Shown here piece by piece: positions 1 to 8,609 of a stretch of DNA of 35,676 nt. Under the pieces are notes generated by a model, which was given only the letters and a program-made list of their open reading frames with translations, did not search any database and was not told where the DNA came from. The translations under genes and the position numbers were made by a program. The DNA is from Deltaproteobacteria bacterium (GTDB lineage: Bacteria; Myxococcota_A; UBA9160; SZUA-336): the NCBI GenBank assembly GCA_016875225.1, contig VGRW01000035.1, forward strand, positions 1 to 35,676. The letters are read 5' to 3'. Each line of letters begins with the position of its first letter. The stretch's first letter is position 1.

Positions 1-2
1 GG

Positions 3-1010
3 TGCGACAAGCGCAACGGTGGCAAGGGCGACGCGCAGAACGCCGGCATCAACGTCTCGCGCTACCCGCTCTTCTGCACCATCGACGGAGACTCGCTGCT
101 GGAGGAGGACGCCCTGCTGCGCGTGGCGCGTCCGTTCCACGACTATCCCGGTCAGATCGTCGCCACGGGCGGCACGATCCGCATCGCCAACGGCTCGCTG
201 GTCCGCTCCGGGCGGATCACCGACGCGCGCCTCGCGCACGCGCTGCTTCCGCGCATCCAGGCCGTCGAGTACCTGCGCGCGTTCCTGTTCGGTCGCATGG
301 GCTGGTCGTCGTTCGGCGGCCTGCTGCTGATCTCGGGCGCGTTCGGGATCTTCGACAAGCAGGTCGTCGTCGATGCCGGCGGCTACGCCACCGACTCGGT
401 CGGCGAGGACATGGAGCTCGTGATCCGAATCCACCGGGTGCTTCGCGACCGCGGTCGCAGCTACCGGATCGGCTTCGTGCCCGAGCCCGTCTGCTGGACC
501 GAGGCGCCCGAGAGCCTGCGGGTGCTCGGCCGGCAACGGGAACGCTGGCAGCGCGGCCTGATCGACACGCTCCGGCGACACCGCGGCATGATGCTGCGGC
601 CCCGCTATGGCGCGGTGGGAATGCTCGCCATGCCCGCGTTCTTCCTGTTCGAGATGCTGGCGCCCGTGATCGAGCTCGCGGGGCTCGTGCTGGTGCCCGC
701 GAGCTGGGCGCTCGGGATTCTCGACTCCGCCTTCATGTTCGCGTTCCTGTCCGCCTCGATCCTCTACGCGATCGTGGTCTCGGTGACGGCGGTGCTTCTC
801 GACGATCTGGTCTTCCGCCGCTACTCGGGAGTCCGAGAGCTTCTGTCACTGGTATCGGCGGGGATCGTCGAGGCCACCGTGCTGCGGCCGCTCAGCACGC
901 TCTGGCGCGCGCGCGGCTGCTGGAACTACCTGCGGGGCGTGACCTCGTGGGGAAAGATGGAGAGGAAGGGGTTGGTCTCGCCCGCGCAATCGGCGCAGCG
1001 CCAGGCCTGA
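3..1010 (+). CDS. Processive family 2 glycosyltransferase (5' end outside window)
   Basis: The reading frame is open from base 3, so the N-terminus is missing. The visible 335 residues show the GT2 signature: NGGKGDAQNAGI, then the metal/UDP-binding DxD in IDGDS (fragment residues 28-30), a later acidic catalytic motif in VGEDMEL and the QRERW (Q/RxxRW) motif of processive synthases. Hydrophobic segments near GGLLLISGAFGIF, LAMPAFFLFEML and SAFMFAFLSASIL suggest an inner-membrane enzyme like PgaC/IcaA or other beta-glycan synthases. The fold and processive type are well supported; the sugar and polymer are not known. A receiver-PilZ protein begins 12 bp downstream, which suggests second-messenger control of polymer synthesis. 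Confidence 0.9.
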   Translation, partial: CDKRNGGKGDAQNAGINVSRYPLFCTIDGDSLLEEDALLRVARPFHDYPGQIVATGGTIRIANGSLVRSGRITDARLAHALLPRIQAVEYLRAFLFGRMGWSSFGGLLLISGAFGIFDKQVVVDAGGYATDSVGEDMELVIRIHRVLRDRGRSYRIGFVPEPVCWTEAPESLRVLGRQRERWQRGLIDTLRRHRGMMLRPRYGAVGMLAMPAFFLFEMLAPVIELAGLVLVPASWALGILDSAFMFAFLSASILYAIVVSVTAVLLDDLVFRRYSGVRELLSLVSAGIVEATVLRPLSTLWRARGCWNYLRGVTSWGKMERKGLVSPAQSAQRQA

Positions 1011-1022
1011 CGAGAGCAAGCC

Positions 1023-2057
1023 ATGTCGAGGATCCTCGTCGCAGAAGACAACCCGATCACCGCCGAGATGATCGCGACCCGGCTCTCGAACGCCGGCTAC
1101 GAGGTCGTGCGCGCGGAGAACGGGCACCAGACTCTGGAGCGCGCCGCGAGCAGCAGCCCTGACCTGATCCTGCTCGACGTGATGATGCCCGAGCTCGACG
1201 GCTTCGAGGCGCTGCGACGGCTGAAGGCGGATCCGCTGCTCGGCACGATCCCGGTGTTGATGGTCTCGGCGCGAACCCAGGAGCAGGACATCCTCGCGGC
1301 GCTCGCGCTCGGCGCCGAGGATTACGTCACCAAGCCGTTCAGCTTTCGCGAGCTGCTGGCCCGAATCGAGCGCGTGCTCGCCGAGGGGCCCGGAAACCTC
1401 CGCGCGACCGTGCGCGGCGTCGCCGGCGACTCCTTCGTCGGCGAGGTCGTCGAGGGCGACGCCCGCAGCCTCTCGCTCCGGTTCTCGAACGAGATCGCGC
1501 CGGTGTTCGCGATCGGCGAGCTCGTCTCGATCTCGCTGCGCTCGGCGGCTCTAGCGACGCCGCTCGACTCGGATGCGAGAGTCGTCTCCAGGGCGGAGGC
1601 CGAGCCCAATCGCACCTATCGCCTGAAGCTCGACGCCAGACCCACGGCCGACCCCACTGCGACGGACGCATTCCTGCGCCTGATCTCGCGCCGTGCGGCC
1701 GCCCGCGTGATGCTCGCGCCGAAGGAGCACGTCGACGTCACGGTGATCGCAAAGCGGAGCGGCGAGACACTCGAGCTCGCGGGCTCGATCCAGGACATAT
1801 CGGCCTCCGGCGCCCGCCTGCTGCTCAAGGCCGACGCGGATCGCCTGCTGTTCAGCGTCGTGTCGCTTCGGCTTCGCTTCCAGCTGCCCGGAGGCGACGC
1901 CTCGATCGAGCTGCCGGCGTCGATCCGGCACCGCGCCGCGGCGCCGGACGGAATCTTTTACGGGATCCACTTCGAGACCGGCGGCGAGCCGGAGCTTCTC
2001 GAGCACCGCGAGGAGATCTCGAACTTCGTCTTCAGTCGCCAGCGCGCGGAGGCGTGA
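1023..2057 (+). CDS. Response regulator: receiver domain plus PilZ c-di-GMP-binding domain
   Basis: 344 residues. Residues 1-120 form a CheY-like receiver with the acidic pair E8/D9, phospho-acceptor D52 (LLDVMMP), and K104 (VTKPFS). Residues about 128-210 look like a degenerate beta-barrel of the PilZN/YcgR-N kind. Residues 220-340 are a PilZ domain with the RxxxR motif (R224-R228) and DISASG (DxSxxG, 258-263), both needed for c-di-GMP binding. There is no DNA-binding domain, so output is probably through protein contact. It follows the glycosyltransferase gene after 12 bp and probably regulates it. Its last 26 bp overlap, tail to tail, the convergent membrane glycosyltransferase gene. Confidence 0.92.
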   Translation: MSRILVAEDNPITAEMIATRLSNAGYEVVRAENGHQTLERAASSSPDLILLDVMMPELDGFEALRRLKADPLLGTIPVLMVSARTQEQDILAALALGAEDYVTKPFSFRELLARIERVLAEGPGNLRATVRGVAGDSFVGEVVEGDARSLSLRFSNEIAPVFAIGELVSISLRSAALATPLDSDARVVSRAEAEPNRTYRLKLDARPTADPTATDAFLRLISRRAAARVMLAPKEHVDVTVIAKRSGETLELAGSIQDISASGARLLLKADADRLLFSVVSLRLRFQLPGGDASIELPASIRHRAAAPDGIFYGIHFETGGEPELLEHREEISNFVFSRQRAEA

Positions 2058-3855
2058 CGCTTCGCAGCTCGCGGTAGCGCTCGAGAAGCGGGTGATTCGG
2101 GAACGTCCGCGCCAGTGACTCGACGCGCCGCCTCGCCTCGTCGGGGTCGCCGGATGCGATCGCCTCGTCGATGTAGTCCTGATGGGCGCGGTCGAGTCGC
2201 GGGCCCCATGCCTGGAGCAGCTGCGGGTCTCCGCTGCGCTTGGCGACCAGGAATCCGGTCCCGGTCAGGCTCAGCACCTGGTAGCTGTCGTTCGCCGCGG
2301 CGCGCTGCGCGACGAGCCGGTCGAGCACGCGGAGAAGAGCCTCTCGGTTCTCGAGATCCGACGGAACGAAGTGGTAGAGCGAGACCCGGCGTTCCAGCGC
2401 GGAGTCGAGCTCGCCCGACGCCTCTTCGAGTCTTGCGACCTGGCGCAGATTGCTGGTGGTGGGCCGTTCGTCGAGAGAGGCGCGGGCGAGCGCGAGCGAG
2501 CGCAATAGCGTCGCGGGGTCCGATTCGCGGCCGAGCTCGAGAATCAGCTCGGAGACCAGCCCCGTCTTCGCGATGTGTCCGCTGTGGCGCCCGGTTGCGA
2601 CGGTCTCCTCGAAGAGCGTGCGCGAGTCGCGCCAGACGCCCGCCCGCGCGTTCGACAGCGCGGCGAAGACCGCGATCGCAGCCGCGGGCAACACCAACGA
2701 GCGTCGGTCCCACGAAGCCGCCCGCTCGACCGCAAGCGCGACCAGCCCGGCGAGCGCGACGGACGGCAGGTACAGCGTGCGTTCGGCCAGCACGACTCCG
2801 CTCGGGAACAGAAGGTTCGAGACGGGAAGCCAGGTGAGCGCGAAGAAGAGCAGCCAGAAGGCCGGCTCGCGCCGACCGCGCCGCGCGGCGCGAGCCGCGG
2901 CAAACACCAACGCCGCGATCAGCACCGCAGAGAGCGCAATCGCGGCCGAGAGCCCCTTCGCGTGGGGAAACCCCGAGTAGTCCGCCGACAGCGCGAACGG
3001 CGCGACCAACAGGCGCAGGATCTCGCCTAGCGCGTGGATCATCGTGAGTCCGACCTCGAACGGCGCGGGGTCCTGGAAGGCCAGGTACTGCGGTGCAGCC
3101 CGGAGCGCGAAGGCGACCGGCGGGTTCGCGGACGCGCCGAGCGCGACCCCGCGCAGCGCGAGGAAGATCGCCAACGCCAGCGCCTGCGGCGCGAGCTCGA
3201 GCGCCTGCCTGCGCAGGAACGCGCTCGCGCGCTGGTCGCCGCGGTCCAGCCAGGCTCGCGCCAGCAGCACCCCTGGCAGCACCACCGCCATCTCCTTCGA
3301 AAGACACGCGAGCGCGTAGAGACCCGCAGCGGCGATCCGGGCGGCGCCGCCGCGCGAGTGCAGAGCGAACGCGGCCAGGAACGAGACCGCCATCAGCAGG
3401 TCGGCGCGCCCGACCATGTGGGACACCGCCTCGACGTGCACGGGGTGCACGGCGAACAGGGCCGCAGCGACGAACGCGGAGAGCCGGTCCCGGCAGCGCT
3501 CGCGCAGGATCCCGAACAGCAGCAGCACGGCGAGCGCGTTCAGGATCAGGTTGCTCGCGTGGATGCCGACTCGCGACGGCGCGCCGGTCGCGTCCGCGCC
3601 CCACACGACCCGATCGAGCGCGTAGCTCGTCATCGTGAGCGGCCGGTACAGACCGCCCGGCAGCTCCCGGGGCCAGTAGGTCTGCGAGAACAGGCTCGGA
3701 ATCGCGGACGGGTCGCGAAGCTCGGCGCGGTCGCGGATGATCGGGCGGTCGTCCTCGATGAAGTCGCCCGCGAGCGACGGCCAGAACGGCAGGACCGCCA
3801 GCGCAATCAGCAAGAGCGGCATCCACCCGCGCCGCAGGAACGAGGACTCCGGCAC
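2032..3855 (-). CDS. TMTC-like membrane glycosyltransferase with C-terminal TPR region
   Basis: 607 residues. An N-terminal membrane helix (PLLLIALAVLPFWPSL) is followed by the luminal/periplasmic acidic motif of GT-C enzymes (FIEDDRPIIRD, about 33-43). Next come LYRPLTMTSYALDR and HPVHVEAVSHMVGRADLL, the hallmark of the TMTC/DUF1736 family of polytopic O-mannosyltransferase-like proteins. About ten hydrophobic helices occupy residues 10-400; the remainder is soluble, helical and TPR-like. Bacterial members probably move a sugar from a lipid-linked donor to periplasmic proteins or glycans; the substrate cannot be read from sequence. Its 3' end overlaps the response-regulator gene on the other strand by 26 bp. 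Confidence 0.82.
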   Translation of the reverse strand: MPESSFLRRGWMPLLLIALAVLPFWPSLAGDFIEDDRPIIRDRAELRDPSAIPSLFSQTYWPRELPGGLYRPLTMTSYALDRVVWGADATGAPSRVGIHASNLILNALAVLLLFGILRERCRDRLSAFVAAALFAVHPVHVEAVSHMVGRADLLMAVSFLAAFALHSRGGAARIAAAGLYALACLSKEMAVVLPGVLLARAWLDRGDQRASAFLRRQALELAPQALALAIFLALRGVALGASANPPVAFALRAAPQYLAFQDPAPFEVGLTMIHALGEILRLLVAPFALSADYSGFPHAKGLSAAIALSAVLIAALVFAAARAARRGRREPAFWLLFFALTWLPVSNLLFPSGVVLAERTLYLPSVALAGLVALAVERAASWDRRSLVLPAAAIAVFAALSNARAGVWRDSRTLFEETVATGRHSGHIAKTGLVSELILELGRESDPATLLRSLALARASLDERPTTSNLRQVARLEEASGELDSALERRVSLYHFVPSDLENREALLRVLDRLVAQRAAANDSYQVLSLTGTGFLVAKRSGDPQLLQAWGPRLDRAHQDYIDEAIASGDPDEARRRVESLARTFPNHPLLERYRELRSVTPPRAGD

Positions 3856-3882
3856 TCGGAGATTCTACTCGAGCCTTGCGGC

Positions 3883-4584
3883 TCAGCGCGGTCGGCTGCC
3901 CGCGATCCCCCGGTACGCCACCCCCGCGAGCGCTGCGCCCGCCAGCGGTGCCACCCAGAACAGCCAGAGCTGCGCGAGCGCCCAGCCGCCGACGAAGAGC
4001 GCGGGGCCGCTGCTCCGCGCCGGATTCACCGACGTGTTCGTGACCGGAATCGAGATCAGGTGGATCAGCGTGAGTCCAAGGCCGATCGCGAGCGGCGCCA
4101 TCCCGGCGGGCGCGCGCGGATCCGTGGCGCCGAGGATGATCATCAGGAACATGAAGGTCATCACCAGCTCGCAGACCAGCGCCGACGAGAGCGCGTAGCC
4201 GCCGGGCGAGTGATCGCCGTAGCCGTTCGATGCGAAGCCCGAGGCGACGTCGAAGGCCGGGTTCCCAGTGGCGATCACGTACAGGACCCCGGCGCCCATG
4301 ATCGCGCCGGCGACCTGCGCGATCACGTAGGGCGCGAGCTCGGCGGCCGGGAAGCGCCCGCCGACGACCAGCCCCACGCTCACCGCGGGATTCAGATGGC
4401 ACCCCGAAACGTGACCGATCGCATAGGCCATCGTGAGCACGGTCAGCCCGAAGGCCAGCGAGACACCGAGCAATCCGATCCCGACGTCCGGGAACGCGGC
4501 CGCCAGCACGGCGCTGCCGCAGCCACCGAGCACGAGCCAGAACGTGCCGAGAAACTCCGCCGCGAGCCGGTTCGACAGGGCCAT
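3883..4584 (-). CDS. aqpZ: Aquaporin Z (water channel)
   Basis: 233 residues, close to the E. coli AqpZ length of 231. Both NPA boxes are present (HLNPAVS and TSVNPARS). The second half carries the AqpZ-specific stretch [19 protein letters not shown], with the selectivity-filter His, Thr and Arg positions of water-selective channels, and GNGYG-like loop residues ([13 protein letters not shown]). Six membrane helices are visible. I chose the ATG at 4584 because AGGAGG lies 5 bp upstream; an in-frame start 24 codons earlier would add a non-homologous tail. The gene lies 27 bp downstream of nothing coding on its own strand except the membrane glycosyltransferase that follows it. Confidence 0.96.
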   Translation of the reverse strand: MALSNRLAAEFLGTFWLVLGGCGSAVLAAAFPDVGIGLLGVSLAFGLTVLTMAYAIGHVSGCHLNPAVSVGLVVGGRFPAAELAPYVIAQVAGAIMGAGVLYVIATGNPAFDVASGFASNGYGDHSPGGYALSSALVCELVMTFMFLMIILGATDPRAPAGMAPLAIGLGLTLIHLISIPVTNTSVNPARSSGPALFVGGWALAQLWLFWVAPLAGAALAGVAYRGIAGSRPR

Positions 4585-4698
4585 CCGAGCCTCCTCGAGT
4601 CCGTGCCAGCTACTGCGCGCGACTATATCCGAAGCTCGGCCCGTCAGGTCCGACATTCAGCGATTGCGCCCGGGAATTCCCCGCTAGATTTCCCCGCC

Positions 4699-5247
4699 GT
4701 GGTCGCCAAACCGCTCCTCGTCGCCGTCGCTTGCCTCCTGCTCGCGTGCGAATCCGCGCAGACGAGCTCGCGCGCGAGCAGCGAGCGGGTCTTCTACCCG
4801 GAGCGCGGGGTGGCCTGCGATCGCGCTACACAGGTCTGTACCATCGATTCCCGGCCGAGCGCCTCGCAGACGCGCGCGTATTTCGGAGATCAGGCCGCGC
4901 GCAGGATCCAGACCGATGCCACCGACTCCCGGCGCGAGCCGAAATGGATCTTCGAGCCCGACGGAGAGACCAGCTGCGACATGCGCACGCAGGTCTGCTA
5001 CGGGCCGAAGGGGCCGAATCCGAACAAGACGCGGCGCTACTTCGGCGACGCGGCCGCAGCAAAGCTGGAGCAGAACCTGGGCAGCCCCGCGAACGGCAGC
5101 TCTGGAATCACGCGGCGCAAGCACGGCGTCGGCTGCGACCAGAGCGTGCGCATCTGCTACGACGAGAACGGCCCGAACGTGAAGCAGACGCGCAAGTACT
5201 TCGGCGACGCGGCCGCGAAGCAGCTCGAGAAGCAGCTCCGGCGCTGA
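4699..5247 (+). CDS. Lipoprotein with three YcgJ/Fels-1-type Cys-pair repeats
   Basis: 182 residues from a GTG start. The N-terminus is a lipoprotein signal ending in the lipobox LLAC (Cys17). The mature part is three copies of a roughly 40-residue unit: an aromatic/basic lead, CD plus 4-5 residues, a V/I-C pair (DRATQVC, DMRTQVC, DQSVRIC), a GP or SxP turn, then TRxYFGDxAAxxLE. The pattern matches my memory of the YcgJ/Fels-1 prophage-protein-like family, which usually has one copy. Each repeat has two cysteines 7-8 residues apart, so a disulfide per repeat is plausible in the periplasm or outer membrane. Function unknown. Its TGA abuts the TCA (reverse stop) of the next gene, forming the palindrome TGATCA. 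Confidence 0.8.
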   Translation: MVAKPLLVAVACLLLACESAQTSSRASSERVFYPERGVACDRATQVCTIDSRPSASQTRAYFGDQAARRIQTDATDSRREPKWIFEPDGETSCDMRTQVCYGPKGPNPNKTRRYFGDAAAAKLEQNLGSPANGSSGITRRKHGVGCDQSVRICYDENGPNVKQTRKYFGDAAAKQLEKQLRR

Positions 5248-5787
5248 TCAGGCGCCGTGCTCGCGACGCAGTAGCGTGTAGACCGCCAGGTCCACGAAGC
5301 CGTGCGGCAGGCGCTCCGCCTCGCGGATCACGCCGCCGAGCTGGAAGCCCAGCCGCTCGGGGATGCGCCGGCTGCGCTCGTTGCCCGCCGCCGCGGAGAT
5401 CCGCACCGAGTTCAGGCCCAGGCCGTCGAACGCGTGCCCGACCAGCGCGCGGCAGCAGGCGGTCATGATCCCGCGCCGCTGCAGGTCCTCGCGCAGCCAG
5501 TAGCCGATCTCGCAGCTCGAGTTCGCAGGGTCGATCCAGTTGAAGCCCGCCGTGCCGCCGAGGTCGCGCTCGTGCTCGATCAACAGGATCAGCGACTTGC
5601 CCTCCGCGGCGCCGGCGATCGCGCTGCGCAGGAACTCGCGGGTCTGGACTGCGGACGTGCTCTCGTCCACCCAGGGCAGCCAGCGGCGCAGGTACTCGCG
5701 GCTCGAGTCGATGGCCGCGAACAAGCGCGTGGCGTCCTCGAGTCGTGGGGAGCGGAGAACCGTTCGCTCGTCGCAGACGAGAACCAT
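5248..5787 (-). CDS. GNAT N-acetyltransferase, RimJ/RimL type
   Basis: 179 residues. It has the RimJ/RimL layout: LRSPRLEDATRLFAAI near the start, RRWLPWV, GTAGFNWIDPANSSCEIGYWL (beta4 strand and the EIGYWL motif), then the acetyl-CoA-binding loop REDLQRRGIMT (Q/RxxGxG/A-like, here RRGIMT) and NERSRRIPERLGFQ. Such enzymes acetylate protein N-termini or small amines; the substrate here is unknown. The start is the ATG at 5787; longer frames lie in the opposite methyltransferase gene. It is divergent from the methyltransferase with only 19 bp between the two start codons. Confidence 0.88.
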   Translation of the reverse strand: MVLVCDERTVLRSPRLEDATRLFAAIDSSREYLRRWLPWVDESTSAVQTREFLRSAIAGAAEGKSLILLIEHERDLGGTAGFNWIDPANSSCEIGYWLREDLQRRGIMTACCRALVGHAFDGLGLNSVRISAAAGNERSRRIPERLGFQLGGVIREAERLPHGFVDLAVYTLLRREHGA

Positions 5788-5806
5788 TCCCGCGTAGACT
5801 AGCGCG

Positions 5807-6601
5807 ATGGCCGACTCCAGCGAGCAGATCGACAAGGTGCGCGCGCAGTTCACCCGCCAGGCGGATGCGTACATCCGCACCCGCCAGGCCAGCGACGAAG
5901 CCGGGCTGCTCGGACTGGCCGCGCTCTCCGGCGCGAAGCCCGGCGATCGCGCGCTCGACATCGCCTGTGGTCCGGGTTTCCTGACCATGGCGCTGGCCTC
6001 GCGCTGCGCGACCGCGGTCGGATTCGACGCGACCGACGCGTTCCTGGAGCGCGCGCGCGCCGAAGCCGCGCGGCGCGGGATCGCGAACCTCTCGTTCCGC
6101 GCCGGCGACGCGGAGCGGCTGCCGTTTCCGGACGCGAGCTTCGACGTCGTGAGCTGCCGCGCCGCATTCCACCACTTCGCGCGCCCCGAGCGCGTGCTCG
6201 CGGAGATGTCGCGCGTGCTGGCCCCGAACGGCCGGCTGCTCGTCGCCGACATCGTCGCGTCCGAGGATCCGCAGAAGGCCGAGTACCAGAACCGGATCGA
6301 ACGGCTCTGCGATCCGAGCCACGCGCGAGCGCTCCCCGCGTCCGAGCTCGAGCGCCTCTTCGAAGCCGCGGACCTCGAGATCAAGGCGCGCCCGCGCTCG
6401 ACGCTGGACTACGACGTCGCGGAGTGGCTCGACCACGGCGGCCCGGGCGAGACGGCGACGCGCGAGATCCTCGCGCTCTTCGAGGCCTCGCTCGAGGTCG
6501 ACCGCTGCGGCCTGAACGTGCGCCGCGAAGCCGGGAAGCTCCGCTTCAGCCACTCGGCCCTCGCGCTGGTCGGAAAGCACTGGGGAGATCCGCGCTCGTA
6601 G
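5807..6601 (+). CDS. Class I SAM-dependent methyltransferase (UbiE/Methyltransf_11 type)
   Basis: 264 residues. Motif I is ALDIACGPGFLTMAL (about residues 46-60), followed by the acidic end of beta2 (VGFDATDAFLERA), GDAERLPFPDASFDVVSCRAAFHHF (motif II region) and LAEMSRVLAPNGRLLVADIVA (motif III). This is the typical order in UbiE-like C- or O-methyltransferases acting on small molecules. No feature identifies the substrate. It is divergently placed from the GNAT gene and converges on the Mesh1-like gene with a 22-bp gap. Confidence 0.92.
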   Translation: MADSSEQIDKVRAQFTRQADAYIRTRQASDEAGLLGLAALSGAKPGDRALDIACGPGFLTMALASRCATAVGFDATDAFLERARAEAARRGIANLSFRAGDAERLPFPDASFDVVSCRAAFHHFARPERVLAEMSRVLAPNGRLLVADIVASEDPQKAEYQNRIERLCDPSHARALPASELERLFEAADLEIKARPRSTLDYDVAEWLDHGGPGETATREILALFEASLEVDRCGLNVRREAGKLRFSHSALALVGKHWGDPRS

Positions 6602-6623
6602 CGCACGGTGCGAGAGCGCTCGA

Positions 6624-7178
6624 TCAGGAGCGGAGCCCGGCTTCTGCCTCTGCGGCCACTTCATCGAAGAACCGCGCGAGCGCGGCGTTGGCGCCGCGAC
6701 AGCCTGCGACGACCGAGCGCGCCCATTCGATGTACTCGTGCCGGCGCTCGAGCGGCCAGCCGTCGGGCGGCGACGCCGCGATCTCGCGCACGTTCGAGAT
6801 CTTGTCGCCGAGCTTGATCTGCTTCGCGTCGAGCGAGAGGTGCGGCGCGTGTTCACGCTGCAGCCGCTTGCGCTCCTGCTTCGGCAGGCTCTTGTCGTCG
6901 GTCACCTCGGCGACCAGCGCCCGTACGCGCGCGCCGAACACGCGCTCGAGCTCCTCAGGGGTCGTCTCGGTATCCTCGATCGTGTCGTGCAGGATCGCGG
7001 CCGCGAGCACCTCCACGTCGCGCACGCCGCCGACGCGTGCGAGCAGCTCCGCGACCTCGATCGGGTGGTTGACGTACGGCGAGGCGTCGGCGCCCTTGCG
7101 GCGCTGGGCGCGGTGCTTCTCCGAGGCGAAGCGCAGCGCGGCGAGAAGCGGCACCAGCGCGTCGATCTCAGCTTGCAT
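6624..7178 (-). CDS. Mesh1-like HD-domain ppGpp hydrolase (small alarmone hydrolase)
   Basis: 184 residues, the size of animal MESH1/HDDC3. Signature stretches are [38 protein letters not shown] and [10 protein letters not shown]. The metal ligands known for MESH1 (H35, H61, D62, D122) fall at H38, H64, D65 and D125, a constant offset of three. There is no synthetase or TGS domain. The likely reaction is removal of the 3'-pyrophosphate from (p)ppGpp; some MESH1 proteins also dephosphorylate NADPH. It is the last gene of a minus-strand run and follows the SIMPL gene by 63 bp. ATG at 7178 is the natural start. Confidence 0.9.
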   Translation of the reverse strand: MQAEIDALVPLLAALRFASEKHRAQRRKGADASPYVNHPIEVAELLARVGGVRDVEVLAAAILHDTIEDTETTPEELERVFGARVRALVAEVTDDKSLPKQERKRLQREHAPHLSLDAKQIKLGDKISNVREIAASPPDGWPLERRHEYIEWARSVVAGCRGANAALARFFDEVAAEAEAGLRS

Positions 7179-7241
7179 CTCTGCAGGGCTCGCATAGACC
7201 CATGGCGGCAGTCTACCCCGAGCGGCGGCAACGGCGGGGAG

Positions 7242-7970
7242 TCACTCGAGGACGTAGTCGATCGTCGAGACGACGCGCACCGTCTTCTCGAGCTGCCCCT
7301 CTTCGGTGATTCCCTGCGCGCGGTCGCGCGGCAGGATCTCGAACGTGCCCTGATTCGCGCGGCGGATCCCGCCGATCCGGCTGCCCGAGTCGCGCGCGAA
7401 CTGCTCGGCCGCCTCGCGGGCGCGGGCGGTGGCCTCGGCGATCATCTCGGGCTTCAGGTCGCTGAGCTTCGTGAAGATGAAGGTCGGCCCGCCGCCGCCG
7501 TACTCGCCGCCGCTCGAGAGCACCACGCCTGCCGCGACCAGCTCGCCCACCTTCGCGCTCGCTTCGAGCAGCTTCGCAGGCTCGGCCGAGCGCACCACCA
7601 GCGTCTGGTTGATCACGAAGCGGTTCCCGCCGTCACCCGAGCGGTACGGGTTCGCCTGCGCATCCGTCACCGAGAAGCCGCTCACGCGCGACTGCGAGGC
7701 GTCGAGCTGGTGGCGGGCGAGGAAGGCGCGGATCTGGCCGATGCTGGTCTCGATCTGCGCGTTCGCGCGCGCGAGGTCGTTCTCGGACGCGACCACGCGA
7801 AGCGGCCAGACGGCGACGTCGGCGACCACGTCGCGCTCCGAGATGCCCTTCACGGTCACGAAGCGATCCGCGCCGCGCGCGGCGACGAATCCGTTCGCGG
7901 CGAGCAATCCCGCGAGCGCGATTCCCGCGGCGAGGATCAGCGAGCCGAGAACTCCGCGACCTCCCTCCAT
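7242..7970 (-). CDS. SIMPL-domain (DUF541) periplasmic protein
   Basis: 242 residues. An N-terminal hydrophobic segment (LGSLILAAGIALAGLLAA, about 8-25) acts as a signal or anchor. The body begins with FVTVKGISERDVVADVAVWPL, the typical SIMPL/DUF541 opening, and continues with GFSVTDAQANPY, NQTLVVRS, GVVLSSGGEYGG and ARAREAAEQFARDSGSRIGGI, all standard family landmarks. Members are exported proteins tied to oxidative stress or membrane integrity (YggE, BP26), but their biochemistry is unclear. The gene is 15 bp downstream of the carbonic anhydrase gene and probably co-transcribed with it. Confidence 0.9.
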   Translation of the reverse strand: MEGGRGVLGSLILAAGIALAGLLAANGFVAARGADRFVTVKGISERDVVADVAVWPLRVVASENDLARANAQIETSIGQIRAFLARHQLDASQSRVSGFSVTDAQANPYRSGDGGNRFVINQTLVVRSAEPAKLLEASAKVGELVAAGVVLSSGGEYGGGGPTFIFTKLSDLKPEMIAEATARAREAAEQFARDSGSRIGGIRRANQGTFEILPRDRAQGITEEGQLEKTVRVVSTIDYVLE

Positions 7971-7985
7971 CGGATCCCCCTCGAG

Positions 7986-8591
7986 TCAGTCCGCGCCGCC
8001 CTCGGCGCTCACACCCAGGTCGCGAAGCAGCCCGTCGTGCAGGTCGTAGACCCAGCCGTGTACGGCGAGGCTCTGACCGCGTTCCCACGCGTCGACCACT
8101 GTGGCGACGCGGCAGACCGAGCGAACCTGCGCGCGGACGTTCAGCTCGCAGAGCCTGCGCAGGCGCGAAGCGTCGTCCGGGAGCGACTCGAGCTCGCGCT
8201 CGTGCGCGCGCCGCACCGCGCGGATGTGTTGCAGCCAGCTCTCCAGCGGTAGCTCGAGCGGCGGCCCGAACGCCGCCTGCACTCCGCCGCAGCCGTAATG
8301 GCCGCAGACGATGATGTGTTTGATCTTCAGCACGTCGATTGCGTACTGCAGCACCGAGAGGCAGTTCGAGTCGTCGGGCGCGACGACGTTGGCGATGTTC
8401 CGGTGCACGAAGAGCTCGCCGGGCGCCAGCCCCACGATCTCGTTCGCCGGCACGCGGCTGTCCGCGCAGCCGATCCAGAGGTGCTCCGGCGCCTGCAGCC
8501 CGCAGAGCCGCTCGAAGAAGTCGGGATCCGCCGCGACGCGCGCGGCGGCCCAGCTGCGATTGTTCTCGAAGAGACGCGGGAGGAATCGCAT
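7986..8591 (-). CDS. can: Beta-class carbonic anhydrase
   Basis: 201 residues. Zinc ligands C42, H98 and C101 and the catalytic dyad D44/R46 are all in place (GCADSRVP, VCGHYGCGG). The protein starts directly with the family pattern FENNRSWAAA, so it is cytosolic. It interconverts CO2 and bicarbonate, serving carboxylases and pH balance. It is 18 bp downstream of the flavin monooxygenase gene and 15 bp upstream of the SIMPL gene, inside a single minus-strand run. Confidence 0.96.
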   Translation of the reverse strand: MRFLPRLFENNRSWAAARVAADPDFFERLCGLQAPEHLWIGCADSRVPANEIVGLAPGELFVHRNIANVVAPDDSNCLSVLQYAIDVLKIKHIIVCGHYGCGGVQAAFGPPLELPLESWLQHIRAVRRAHERELESLPDDASRLRRLCELNVRAQVRSVCRVATVVDAWERGQSLAVHGWVYDLHDGLLRDLGVSAEGGAD

Positions 8592-8609
8592 CGGCGTTGC
8601 GGCGACCGG

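Noticed and set aside
1958-4402. Long minus-strand open frame across the glycosyltransferase region
   Set aside because: It is an Arg/Ala/Gly-rich shadow of the TMTC-like and aquaporin genes, which carry the real motifs in another frame.
3034-4698. Long plus-strand open frame upstream of the YcgJ-like lipoprotein
   Set aside because: Only the last 182 codons look like protein; the earlier part is antisense to two genes with clear motifs. The GTG with lipobox at 4699 is the better start.
4699-5247. Prophage origin, suggested by the Fels-1 family name of the lipoprotein
   Set aside because: No phage structural, integrase or lysis genes are nearby; the family is also chromosomal.
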